From Paenarthrobacter nicotinovorans (GTDB taxonomy: Bacteria > Actinomycetota > Actinomycetes > Actinomycetales > Micrococcaceae), in the NCBI RefSeq assembly GCF_007670255.1, contig NZ_SZVS01000012.1, forward strand, positions 1 to 64,000: 64,000 nt of DNA, in the 5' to 3' direction. The notes under the pieces are model-generated. The model did not search any database. It was not told the DNA's origin and was given only the letters and a program-made list of their open reading frames with translations. Shown in pieces: positions 26,829 to 34,860 of the stretch. The position numbers were made by a program, and so were the translations under genes. Within the stretch, counting starts at the first letter, position 1, and each line of letters opens with the position of its first letter.

Positions 26829-27973
26829 GCCGGATCTTTCCAGAGAGTACAGGCACTGCAACCGGACCACTGTTCCTGTCCCGGGGCGTGCTGGTAACGG
26901 CCAGTGCGACGCTGTGGATCTTATCGGCCATGACCCAAGCAGGGTCCTTGGACGGGACCAGCCTGGATGACTCCAGGCTTGCCTCGGTCGCCTTCGACCT
27001 CGCAGGCTGCGTGATAGCCATCCTGGCATCGGCCCCCACAACCGCCCGGCGGCATCTTCCCCTGTTGCGCCTGCTCTGGCTTGCCAGCTCCATTGGTTCG
27101 GGCATCATGACGGCCCAAGTGGTGACGTTGTCCTCGGGCTACCTCGCGCTCGCGTTCAACGTCATGCTGGGGACGGCCCTGGTCTTCTTGGTCTGCCTGC
27201 GATGGGACCTGCTGGGATTCATGCTTCTTTCCGCTGCGAACTCCCTCTTGAGCAGTGCCTATTACGCCATTACCCCCCGTTTCGGTTCCGGGGAGGGCTT
27301 GTTGATTTTCTTCATTACCCTCATCCCCGGGCTGTTGGGAGTCCTGATCGTGGTGGGTATCCGCAGCCGCATGGAGGAGCAGATGGCCCGGCATGTCTCC
27401 CAGTCTCTGGCCACACTGACCCGACAGGCCGATAGCCTCGACTCGGCCCGCACGGACGAGCTGTCCGCCACGCACCGTCAGATCGAGGACCTCTTTGCCA
27501 GGGCGGCCCGGAGTGAAGGCCGCACTCTGGGTCCGGACCTGGCCGCGGAGGCCCAATTGCTGGCATCCCGGTTGCGTGCACAGCTGATGGTGGCCCAGAG
27601 CAGCAACTGGTTCAATGAGTCCCTGGTGCTGGCGGGTCTTGATTCCAGGGTCTCAGTTGCTGCACAGCCGGACCTCCTGCAACGCATTCCGCAGGCGCAT
27701 CGCCCCGCGTTCCTCTCGGTGACCATGCTTCTCGCGACGCCCGTTCCCCACCCGGGGCACAACGCCGCCGAGGCACCAGGCAGGTTGCACGTCTACGTGG
27801 AGCCGGATATCGGGGAACGGGTGCTGATCACGTGGAGAGTGACCAACCTCGATCCCGCACGCTGCACCCCTGCCCTGTGGAGTGAGGTCGATTCGCTGGG
27901 GGTCCCACGTGTACACACGGACCCTGGAGGAGCAAGCGTGATGGTCCATATCAAGGCACCCAAGCTATGGTGA
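26825..27973 (+). CDS. Degenerate sensor-kinase-like membrane protein
   Basis: 382 residues with six or so transmembrane helices (about residues 20-180), followed by an amphipathic helix (RSRMEEQMARHVSQSLATL) and a soluble domain. It has the general layout of the upstream kinase, but I find no histidine box and no N or G boxes; the C-terminal part (VEPDIGERVLITWRV) looks like a decayed ATPase fold. It is coupled to the kinase upstream (ATGA overlap) and to the regulator downstream (7-base overlap). Possible role: a non-catalytic partner of the kinase. No family assigned with confidence. Confidence 0.65.
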   Translation: MSRIFPESTGTATGPLFLSRGVLVTASATLWILSAMTQAGSLDGTSLDDSRLASVAFDLAGCVIAILASAPTTARRHLPLLRLLWLASSIGSGIMTAQVVTLSSGYLALAFNVMLGTALVFLVCLRWDLLGFMLLSAANSLLSSAYYAITPRFGSGEGLLIFFITLIPGLLGVLIVVGIRSRMEEQMARHVSQSLATLTRQADSLDSARTDELSATHRQIEDLFARAARSEGRTLGPDLAAEAQLLASRLRAQLMVAQSSNWFNESLVLAGLDSRVSVAAQPDLLQRIPQAHRPAFLSVTMLLATPVPHPGHNAAEAPGRLHVYVEPDIGERVLITWRVTNLDPARCTPALWSEVDSLGVPRVHTDPGGASVMVHIKAPKLW

Positions 27974-28608
27974 CGCGGCTGGTGGTGGTGGACCGGCACC
28001 AACTGATGATCGACACACTGGATGCCTGGTTGCGCCGAAATGCGCCGGACCTGGTGGTCGCGGCAGGCTTCGCCACCGTTCCAACCCATCTCCAACAGGA
28101 CGCCTGGACCAGCTTGTCCGCGACCGTGGCGGTCCTGGGAACCCTTGACCACCGCGCAGACCTTGTCCCCGCAGTCGGTCATCTGGTCCGGACGGGCTTA
28201 CGTGTGGTGGTCCTGGCTACGGCCCTGGACCCGTGGGATGCCGAAGCAGTCCGCTCTGCCGGAGCCCTGGGCTACGTTCCCAAAGCGGCGGGGCCCGAGC
28301 ACACGGAGTCGGCCCTCCGTGCGGCCGCCGCCGGACAGCAGTACGTGCATCCTGATGCCGTGGGCCACATGGCGGACAGCACGCCGGAACGCGTCAAGCT
28401 GTCACCGCGCGAGCAACGCCTCGCCGAGCTCTATCTCGGCGGCGATCCGCTGCCCGTGCGCGGAGTGGCCGACGCCATGGGCATCAGCGAACAGACCGTC
28501 AAGGCCCATCTGCACAGGATCCGGCAGCGCTATGCCACCGCGGGCGTCAAAGTGGGCAACGTCATCAGCCTGCGCAAGCAGCTAACCACTGACGGCTGGA
28601 TCAGCTGA
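27967..28608 (+). CDS. LuxR-family regulator with degenerate receiver
   Basis: 213 residues. The C-terminal LuxR HTH is intact (LSPREQRLAELYLGG to SEQTVKAHLHRIRQRY). The receiver aligns with the regulator at 24857, but the phospho-acceptor position is Gly58 (VAVLGTLDH against VVILDVLLG) and only one acidic residue of the N-terminal pair remains (VVDRH). The lysine in YVPKAAG is kept. It should therefore act without classical phosphorylation. Third gene of the kinase operon; its 3' end overlaps the convergent membrane-protein gene by 27 bases. Confidence 0.8.
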   Translation: MVTRLVVVDRHQLMIDTLDAWLRRNAPDLVVAAGFATVPTHLQQDAWTSLSATVAVLGTLDHRADLVPAVGHLVRTGLRVVVLATALDPWDAEAVRSAGALGYVPKAAGPEHTESALRAAAAGQQYVHPDAVGHMADSTPERVKLSPREQRLAELYLGGDPLPVRGVADAMGISEQTVKAHLHRIRQRYATAGVKVGNVISLRKQLTTDGWIS

Positions 28609-30276
28609 GCCTTGCTGTGCCTTGGCCCGCCGGCCCCTGCGTTTTCGCGCCGGCTCCTTCTGTGGCGCGGAGGCGAGGAGACTGATCAACGCGACCAGCA
28701 GTGGGCCGCACAGAGCTGCCATGAAGCCGGCGATGACCATGTGTTTGTAGATCTCGGACTGGCCCCCGTTGAGCATGACCGCCCAGAACTGCAACCAGCA
28801 TCCCAGCACCATGACCACGGCCAACCGACCCACGGCGCTCCGCTTCCGGAAAGCCACAGCCAGGCCCAACAGCAGGGTCACCAGCTGCATCCCGACAAAG
28901 ACCACTGGCGCGGCCTTCAGTGCGCTGAACACGCCCAGGACAACGGGGAAACGCCGTTCTTTCTCGTACGGTCCATGCCCGGAGCCTTCGAGGTAGGAGC
29001 CAACATAGCCCAGTTCCGGTGTCAGCATGGCCGTGATGCCCCGTTCACCCATGGTGATGAGCCGTTCGGGATGCGTGGCGTAAAAACCGGCGATGGTACC
29101 CAGGCTGATCTTCTCCTGGAACTGGTGGTACAGCGGGTTGTGCACGGCTGAGCGCGTTGAGTCCACGGTGGTGTCCATGGCATTGATGAAACTGCTGTCC
29201 AACCCCAGCCATTCCAGGTCCGCCTCGGGGGTGGGGCTGTACGGGAGAAGCTCCACGAACACAGCGTTGTAGAGGTTTACCTCGGAGAACCTCTTGGGCT
29301 GGGCGTTGATGAAGCCTGCCGAGAACGCAGCGATCACCAGGATCGCCGTCGCCGGCAGCAACCATGTCCGCCAGCGCGGACGCCGGGCGGCCGCAGCAGA
29401 AGGTTCGACGGCGGTCGCGTCACCTTCAGCCGCGCCGGGACGCCACGGCTGCCAGAGCAGCGCCAAGGCCACGACGGGCAGCCACGAGACCAGCTGCGTC
29501 TTGGCTGAAAAGGTGAACACGGTGGCGAGGACAACGAAAAGTACAGCCAGCCACTGGGGTCCGCGTCCGTTCCAGTAGTGGAGCAACGCCACGGACACGG
29601 CCAGGATGCCCAGGAAGGCCGCGGCCTCGCTGTAAGGCGAGATGAAGAAGTCAGCAAAGATTCCGTCCGCCATCACCACCGTCACCAGCCCTGCGATCAG
29701 GACGCGGAACCAGGCCCGACCCGGCAGTACGTTGACCAGCGCCGCGATCAACAGCCCGAACACTGCGCAGCAGACAATGCCAACCGCACGGGTATCGAGC
29801 CCCTCCCCCCAGCCCAGCAACGGGGTCAACAGCTTCCCCAGCCACAAGAACAGCAGCTGGGAAGAATAGTAGGGCTCTCCAGTGCCGCTGGCTCCACAGC
29901 CTTCGCCGTAGTACGTATGGGGAACCCAGCTTGGGTGGATGTACTTTGTGAATTCGGCGTAGTCCCACGGGCGTTGGTTCATCACTCCCAAGGAGCACAC
30001 CAAGCTGTGCCCGTCGCCTTGGTCACCCATGCCGACAGGTTCGGGAACCAGCAACCGCACCATCATGAGGGCAGCCGACACCAGTCCGGCGATCAGGGCC
30101 ACCCCTGGGACGGGACCCAGATGCAATGCCCCGGGCCCGAACGTCCTCGCGAGGAAGCGGGCCACACTCCCTATCGGCCGGGCTTTGTTCAGCTCCCGGC
30201 CGCGCACCGGGGCGGGAGCGAACACTTCCGTGGGTTCGCTGGTACGTTCACGAAGTCCGGTCGCGTCCTCAACCAT
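28582..30276 (-). CDS. Polytopic membrane protein, possible GT-C glycosyltransferase (WsfD-like)
   Basis: 564 residues with about ten hydrophobic helices, a first large extracytoplasmic loop (YIHPSWVPHTYYGEGCG) and a second one between residues 320 and 440. The layout resembles lipid-linked-sugar-dependent GT-C enzymes; I recall similar Arthrobacter proteins annotated as the WsfD-type hexose transferase of glycan biosynthesis, but I cannot verify this. No canonical DxD motif is obvious. Last gene of the GT2, exosortase, lipoprotein operon, overlapping the preceding gene by eight bases. Likely decorates surface polymers or proteins. Confidence 0.65.
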   Translation of the reverse strand: MVEDATGLRERTSEPTEVFAPAPVRGRELNKARPIGSVARFLARTFGPGALHLGPVPGVALIAGLVSAALMMVRLLVPEPVGMGDQGDGHSLVCSLGVMNQRPWDYAEFTKYIHPSWVPHTYYGEGCGASGTGEPYYSSQLLFLWLGKLLTPLLGWGEGLDTRAVGIVCCAVFGLLIAALVNVLPGRAWFRVLIAGLVTVVMADGIFADFFISPYSEAAAFLGILAVSVALLHYWNGRGPQWLAVLFVVLATVFTFSAKTQLVSWLPVVALALLWQPWRPGAAEGDATAVEPSAAAARRPRWRTWLLPATAILVIAAFSAGFINAQPKRFSEVNLYNAVFVELLPYSPTPEADLEWLGLDSSFINAMDTTVDSTRSAVHNPLYHQFQEKISLGTIAGFYATHPERLITMGERGITAMLTPELGYVGSYLEGSGHGPYEKERRFPVVLGVFSALKAAPVVFVGMQLVTLLLGLAVAFRKRSAVGRLAVVMVLGCWLQFWAVMLNGGQSEIYKHMVIAGFMAALCGPLLVALISLLASAPQKEPARKRRGRRAKAQQGSADPAVSG

Positions 30277-31150
30277 TGCTTGTCACTCCCCCGGTCCCAG
30301 GGGCGTGCACAGGTGCCAGGCTACCGGTCGTCAGTGCCAGCGGCTGGCCAGGTTCTTGAAGGCCCGCAGGGGCCACCGCGCACCGGATGGTTCGTGCAGT
30401 GCCCACGGCGCGGATGACGGGGTGGACGCTTATGCCTGGGGGCATCTTTTCACTCTTCAGGAACTCCAGGGCGTAGGGAAGGCAGCGGGCTTCCCGCGCC
30501 TCGGGTGTTGCCAGCGACGCGTCCTGCGCCACCCAGGCGCTGATGTCCTCGGCGGTGTGGGGTTCCGAGCACGGAACGTCCGCCCCATCCTCGGAAAGGA
30601 CGCCATCCTTGAGTTCCTGCCGGTAGCAGAGCCGTACAACGGCGGAGTTCGGCCCGGCCAGCGCACCCTTGAGGTCAAGGCCCGTTTCCTGGGGCGTTCC
30701 GTGTTGGTCCGTCAGGGCGACGTCGCAGCGAACCGATCGGGCGCCCGCTGCCCATGCGTCGCGGCTTGGGAAGTAGCTGGTGACCGTCAGCCCGGTAGTT
30801 GCATCCCTGGTGGACGCCGAGAGATAGGTGCGCAGGTCCTCAACGGTGCACACTCTCCTGCCGACAGCCTTGAGTTGCTGTTGGCTGGGGCGTGCTTCCT
30901 GGCTGGCCAGGGGTTCGGGGAATTTTGTGACCAGGAACGTCTGGGTGGTGTGGGGATCGCTGCAGGGCACGGGCGGCCGGGATTCGCTCGCGGCATCGAA
31001 TTCCTCCGGCGAGAACACCGCGTGGCACAGCCCGGCTTCCGGAGTGGCCGTGTCCACACCTGGCTGCGGCTGCTCACATGCTGAGAGTGTTGAGATCAAA
31101 ACCGCAGCGGCCACCATGACCCCTGCGCGGAACGGGCTACGACGACGCAC
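30269..31150 (-). CDS. Septum-formation-like lipoprotein
   Basis: 293 residues. A signal peptide ends in the lipobox LSAC near residue 25, so the protein should be anchored outside the membrane. The mature part has two repeats of a Cys-containing pattern (LCHAVFSPEEF..VPCSDPHTTQTF and LCYRQELKDG..VPCSEPHTAEDISAW), which matches the septum formation (Septum_form) family and probably makes disulfides. It overlaps the exosortase gene upstream by 14 bases and the membrane glycosyltransferase-like gene downstream by eight. Its operon place suggests a role in envelope assembly. Confidence 0.72.
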   Translation of the reverse strand: MRRRSPFRAGVMVAAAVLISTLSACEQPQPGVDTATPEAGLCHAVFSPEEFDAASESRPPVPCSDPHTTQTFLVTKFPEPLASQEARPSQQQLKAVGRRVCTVEDLRTYLSASTRDATTGLTVTSYFPSRDAWAAGARSVRCDVALTDQHGTPQETGLDLKGALAGPNSAVVRLCYRQELKDGVLSEDGADVPCSEPHTAEDISAWVAQDASLATPEAREARCLPYALEFLKSEKMPPGISVHPVIRAVGTARTIRCAVAPAGLQEPGQPLALTTGSLAPVHAPGTGGVTSNG

Positions 31151-31736
31151 GCCGGCCCTTGCCCTGCGCAGCCGGCCGGCTCTTGCGGACGACGGCGGCC
31201 CGGACCAGGACGATGATGGCGGCCACGAACCCGAAAATCACCACGAAGGAACCCAGGAAGTGATGCATGAGGTCAAAACCCTGCTGACCCCAGCTTTGCT
31301 GCGCGGCTGCGATCATGAAATAGCGGGTTGCGTTGCTGATGCACACGATGACCAGGGCGATGATGGCGGCTGGCATGAGCCGGGATACCGGGATGCGTCC
31401 CATCAGGAAGAAGATCCCGGCCAAGCCCGCGACCGGGGCCAGCAGGACCGCGCTGGAGCACAGTCCTGTCACTTGCAGGGCAAGCGGCTGGCCACCGCCC
31501 ACGTTGTGGAAAATGATGTCGTCCACGCTGTATGACGCGCCGCCGAGTACGCCGTCGAAAATCGCGGACATGAGCCACGCTTCGGCGAACCGGATGTGTT
31601 CCTGCTGCAGCATCGCAGCTGCTGCAGCAGCGATGAAAAGCAACCCGATGAGTCCCCCGCCGCGTGCCTTTCGCACCGGGATGGCCCGGGGTCCTGAGGG
31701 AATGCTGATGTTGCCGGCTTCGGCGCTCATGGCCAC
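31137..31736 (-). CDS. Exosortase-like transpeptidase (XrtP type)
   Basis: 199-residue integral membrane protein with about five helices. It carries the spaced exosortase triad: Cys93 in VTGLCSSAVLL, Arg138 in SNATRYFMI and His158/159 in LMHHFLGSF. Exosortases cleave and transfer C-terminally sorted surface proteins. It is shorter than the Gram-negative EpsH types but fits the compact actinobacterial exosortases that I recall being paired with choice-of-anchor P proteins. It starts by GTG overlapping the GT2 stop (TAGTG) or at an ATG two codons later. Likely substrates are encoded at 33185 and 33408. Confidence 0.75.
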   Translation of the reverse strand: MAMSAEAGNISIPSGPRAIPVRKARGGGLIGLLFIAAAAAAMLQQEHIRFAEAWLMSAIFDGVLGGASYSVDDIIFHNVGGGQPLALQVTGLCSSAVLLAPVAGLAGIFFLMGRIPVSRLMPAAIIALVIVCISNATRYFMIAAAQQSWGQQGFDLMHHFLGSFVVIFGFVAAIIVLVRAAVVRKSRPAAQGKGRRASS

Positions 31737-33097
31737 TACGCTTCCTTCGCTAGGAGTTTGACGTCAGCTTCCTGGTTGCGGCGGGTCTTGGCCCACCCCT
31801 GCCGGCCGGTGATGAGGCGGTAGGTTGCCCTCAGCACCGTGACGTAGTTCTGATACATGTAAAGCCAGTAGCCGAAGCCCCAGAGCACCCCCACCATGAA
31901 GTTCTTCTCCGGCGTGACCTGCTTCCTGTACACCAGGCCCCACAACGCGAAAGGCAGCACGCCCGTGGCAAAAATCAGGGGAATGATGAACCATGCCGCG
32001 CTAATCCAGGCGCCGAAGCTGCCCATGGTCAGCGAACCCTGCGCCACCATGGTGATGAAGAGCGTAGGCCAGAGGACCAGGCCAAGAATCTGGATGAAGG
32101 GCTGGACCAGGAAGTAGCTGGATTCGATGGCGCCGACGTTGCTGAAGTAGGGCGATTCGAAGATCCGCTTCAGGTACACGCTGCACTGCATGCCGCCGTG
32201 GCACCACCGGGTGCGCTGCGTCAGGAGGCGACGCAGGTCAGGGAGCGCTTCCTGGGCCACGTGGGTGTCGTGCATGTAGACGGTCTTGTAGCCGCCAAGC
32301 ATGATGTGGATGGCGAGTTCGTAGTCTTCCAGGAGCGCCCCATGCCACGGTTGTCCGGACGTTTTGGCAATGACGTCCAGGGCGGAAAGACGCGTGAACT
32401 GGCCGTTTCCTCCCAGGCCGACCGTCAGCGTGTGGCGCCTGAGCGACTGCATGGCAGCGATGGTGGTACGGAATTCCATGTCCTGCATCAGCACCAGATA
32501 CCGTCCAAAGGACTTCTTGAGGCGCTGCAGCCCGGTGCCACCCTCGAGGGTGGGGTCCTGCAGGTTGGACATCCAGACGGCGGTTTGGGCAGCTCCGACT
32601 TCGGGGTCGCCGAAGGCGAGCGGGCCGGCCGCCTGACGGAACGCGTTGTCGGCAAGGTGGCCATCGGCGTCGACCACCAGGACAATCACCGAAGACCGGT
32701 CGACGTCGGCCGGGAGCCAAGCGTCCAGGGTGCGGTAGGCGGCGTTCAGTGCGTCGCCTTTGCCGGTACGTGCCAGGGGGCGCCGCCGGCGCACCAGGTG
32801 GATCATGGAGTCGCGCGTCGAGGCGGCGTCGACGATACCGGCGGTACCGTCGTCGCTGTCATCATCGACAACCCAGACGTGGGCTTCGGGAAATTGCTTG
32901 CGCAGCAGTCCCAGGGTCTCGCCGATCACCACCTCTTCGTCCCGGCACGGAATGAACACATGCCACGAGAAAGAGCCGGGATCTCCTTCGGGATCGGGTT
33001 TGCGCCGGAGGAAGGGCACCAGAATCACCAGGATGTACGAAAGAAAAACCACCAGGAGCACAAAAGCCAGCGCCTGTGCGGATTCGAGTACCGACAT
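31736..33097 (-). CDS. Membrane-embedded family 2 glycosyltransferase
   Basis: 453 residues. One N-terminal helix, then a GT-A domain: VWVVDDDSDDGT near residue 78, LVVDADGH near 148, LLEDYELAIH near 255 and QRTRW near 295 are the D, DxD, ED and QxxRW motifs of processive or cellulose-synthase-like GT2 enzymes. Four C-terminal helices follow. It should transfer sugars from nucleotide donors at the inner face of the membrane. First gene of a four-gene overlapping operon with the exosortase-like protein. Confidence 0.85.
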   Translation of the reverse strand: MSVLESAQALAFVLLVVFLSYILVILVPFLRRKPDPEGDPGSFSWHVFIPCRDEEVVIGETLGLLRKQFPEAHVWVVDDDSDDGTAGIVDAASTRDSMIHLVRRRRPLARTGKGDALNAAYRTLDAWLPADVDRSSVIVLVVDADGHLADNAFRQAAGPLAFGDPEVGAAQTAVWMSNLQDPTLEGGTGLQRLKKSFGRYLVLMQDMEFRTTIAAMQSLRRHTLTVGLGGNGQFTRLSALDVIAKTSGQPWHGALLEDYELAIHIMLGGYKTVYMHDTHVAQEALPDLRRLLTQRTRWCHGGMQCSVYLKRIFESPYFSNVGAIESSYFLVQPFIQILGLVLWPTLFITMVAQGSLTMGSFGAWISAAWFIIPLIFATGVLPFALWGLVYRKQVTPEKNFMVGVLWGFGYWLYMYQNYVTVLRATYRLITGRQGWAKTRRNQEADVKLLAKEA

Positions 33098-33146
33098 TTA
33101 CTTCCGATGCTTGGGCGAGGGCTGGAAAGCCCGGGAAAAATGGGGT

Positions 33147-33177
33147 GGCGGGACGGCCCGGAAAGAGCCGTCCCGCC
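33147..33177 (-). terminator. Intrinsic terminator after the sorting-tail gene
   Basis: A perfect 11-pair stem (33147-33157 with 33167-33177). On the minus strand it is followed by ACCCCATTTTTCCC. It separates the surface-protein unit from the GT2/exosortase operon. Confidence 0.8.
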
Positions 33178-33184
33178 GATGGTA

Positions 33185-33367
33185 TTATGCGTTGGGATCC
33201 GTTCCCCGCTTTGCCGCTTTGAGCCTGCTGTTGCGCAGGACTACAAAACCGGTGATCAGCAGGGCGACCCCCACCAGGATGACCCAACCGAGGGTTGGGG
33301 CACCGGTGACAGCCAGCGTGGTACCGCCTGCGGCCGTGCCGCCGGCAGTCCAGTTATTGCCGTACAT
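33185..33367 (-). CDS. Small sorting-tail protein (LAVTG plus transmembrane helix)
   Basis: 60 residues with a good AGGAG eight bases before the ATG. It consists of a Gly/Thr-rich start (MYGNNWTAGGTAAGG), the motif TTLAVTGAP, one hydrophobic helix (about residues 26-44) and a basic tail (RNSRLKAAKRG). This is the whole layout of a C-terminal cell-wall sorting signal without a passenger or a clear N-terminal signal peptide. LAVTG fits the LAXTG motif of class E sortases, but no sortase is in this window and an exosortase-like gene is nearby. It lies 40 bases after the long surface-protein gene and before a terminator. Confidence 0.7.
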   Translation of the reverse strand: MYGNNWTAGGTAAGGTTLAVTGAPTLGWVILVGVALLITGFVVLRNSRLKAAKRGTDPNA

Positions 33368-33407
33368 TGACAGTTCTCCTTTCGCCGTTGCGTGGTCGCC
33401 GGAGCGA

Positions 33408-34698
33408 TCAGGCAGCGGCTGCCGCAGTGCGGCGGCGTGAGCGGACGAACAGCCAGCTGAGCAGTGCCAGGAGGGCCACGCCGCCGGTGATCGCCATGGT
33501 GTCGGTGTTGACCAGCGGGATCGCCGCTGCGTCAAGGTTGGGTCCAACGGTCGCGTTGGCCAGGTTGACGGTGGCGATGGAGCCCCCGGCAACAGCGACC
33601 TGCAGGGCGCGCTGGGTGAAGGCGCCCGACGGTGCGGTTTCCTGGACGTTGACCTTGGCCGAAACCAGGGCGGTCAGTGCGGTGCTCAAAGGAGCCACGA
33701 TGCTTGTTGCGAGGGCACCCGTCACGCCGTTCAACGTTGCGGTCAGGGCAGCGAGGGCAGGTGCAGCGGCGAGCTGGGCGATCGGTCCGAGGCCGTTGAC
33801 GGCGGTCGTGGCGGTTGCCAGGGTGCTGCTCACGACGGAGGTCAGCTTGTTGGCAACAGCCTGCGGCAGGAACGAGATGAGGTCGGTTCCGGCCGGCAGG
33901 GAGTTCAGGTCTGCGACGCCGGCGACAGCCAGGAGGTCGGCCTCCGTGATGGAGATGGTCCCACCGGCCACCGGGTTGGCCACCGTGACGCCCAAGGGGG
34001 GTCAGGATGGCGTTGGCCGTGTTGATCGCGGTGCTGATGGTGCCCGCGACGCCGCCGATGACCGTGCCGCCAACTTCAGCGGAAACCCCGGCCACGGAGT
34101 AGGCACCCTGGGGTGCTGCGCCCTGGTCCTTCTTGGCTGCTGCCGCGAGGGTAGCCACCTGGAGGTCCACGTTGACCAGGTCGGTGCCCCCGAGGATCCC
34201 GGCTGTGCCGAGGTTGATGCGGGCTGCCGGAATCGAAGGATCGCCGTTCGTCGGAAGTCCGCCGGGCAGCGTCACCAAGCCGGGAGCGCCGCTCACAGTG
34301 CCGGAGAATGCTTCCGAGGAACCGTCGTTGACTGCCTTGCCGTACTGGCTGACAGCGCCGACCTGGATGATGCCGTTGTTCTGGAGCAGCGGGATGTTGC
34401 CCGCGCCCACGTTCACGACACCGAACACGGCGCTGAGGTCCAGCGGAGTGTCGTTTTCAATGACTGCCGGGCCGGACGGCGGGGTGCCGATCTGCTGGGC
34501 AGTTGCTGCTCCGTTGGATGCCAGGCTGGCAAAGTTCGGGAGCGTGAGGACGGACCCGTCGATGATCTGTCCGCTGCCCACCGAGATGACGTCGGTAGGT
34601 GCTGCGTTTGCTGCCGGTGCGGCCACCAGGCCGATGGCCAGGGCCGATACCGCTGTGACACCCACGGCAGTGGGCCACAGCTTGCTCTTGCTGTTCAA
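33408..34698 (-). pseudogene. Choice-of-anchor P-like secreted surface protein, frameshifted
   Basis: The N-terminal frame (TTG start at 34698 after GGGGG) encodes a Sec signal peptide (AIGLVAAPAANA) and Ala/Gly/Val-rich sequence up to TANAILTPLG. The same protein then continues in another frame from GVTVANPVAGGTISITEAD to the end. The break is at a run of six G (33996-34001); five would restore one frame of about 430 residues. The C-terminus (NTDTMAITGGVALLALLSW then RSRRR) is a sorting-type tail and the likely substrate of the exosortase at 31137. Could be a true lesion, a slippage switch or a sequencing indel. Confidence 0.75.
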
Positions 34699-34716
34699 GT
34701 ATTCCCCCTTGCGAAC

Positions 34717-34742
34717 GCTGCAGGACAGGGCTGTTCTGCAGC
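34717..34742. promoter_or_regulatory. 26-base inverted repeat in the leader of the surface-protein gene
   Basis: GCTGCAGGACAG, GG, CTGTTCTGCAGC: twelve-base arms with one mismatch around a GG centre. It sits 18 bases upstream of the start codon, next to the ribosome site. It could be a regulator operator or an RNA hairpin that limits translation. Confidence 0.55.
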
Positions 34743-34860
34743 TGAGACTGTGGGGGCAGGCGCCCCCCGCTGCAAAATAACAAGCAGATCGGGGGCACAG
34801 GCTCGGGGGTACCCGAAGGGGTTAATGCCTCCTTCAGGTACTAAGCAAACTGTTCAGCCA

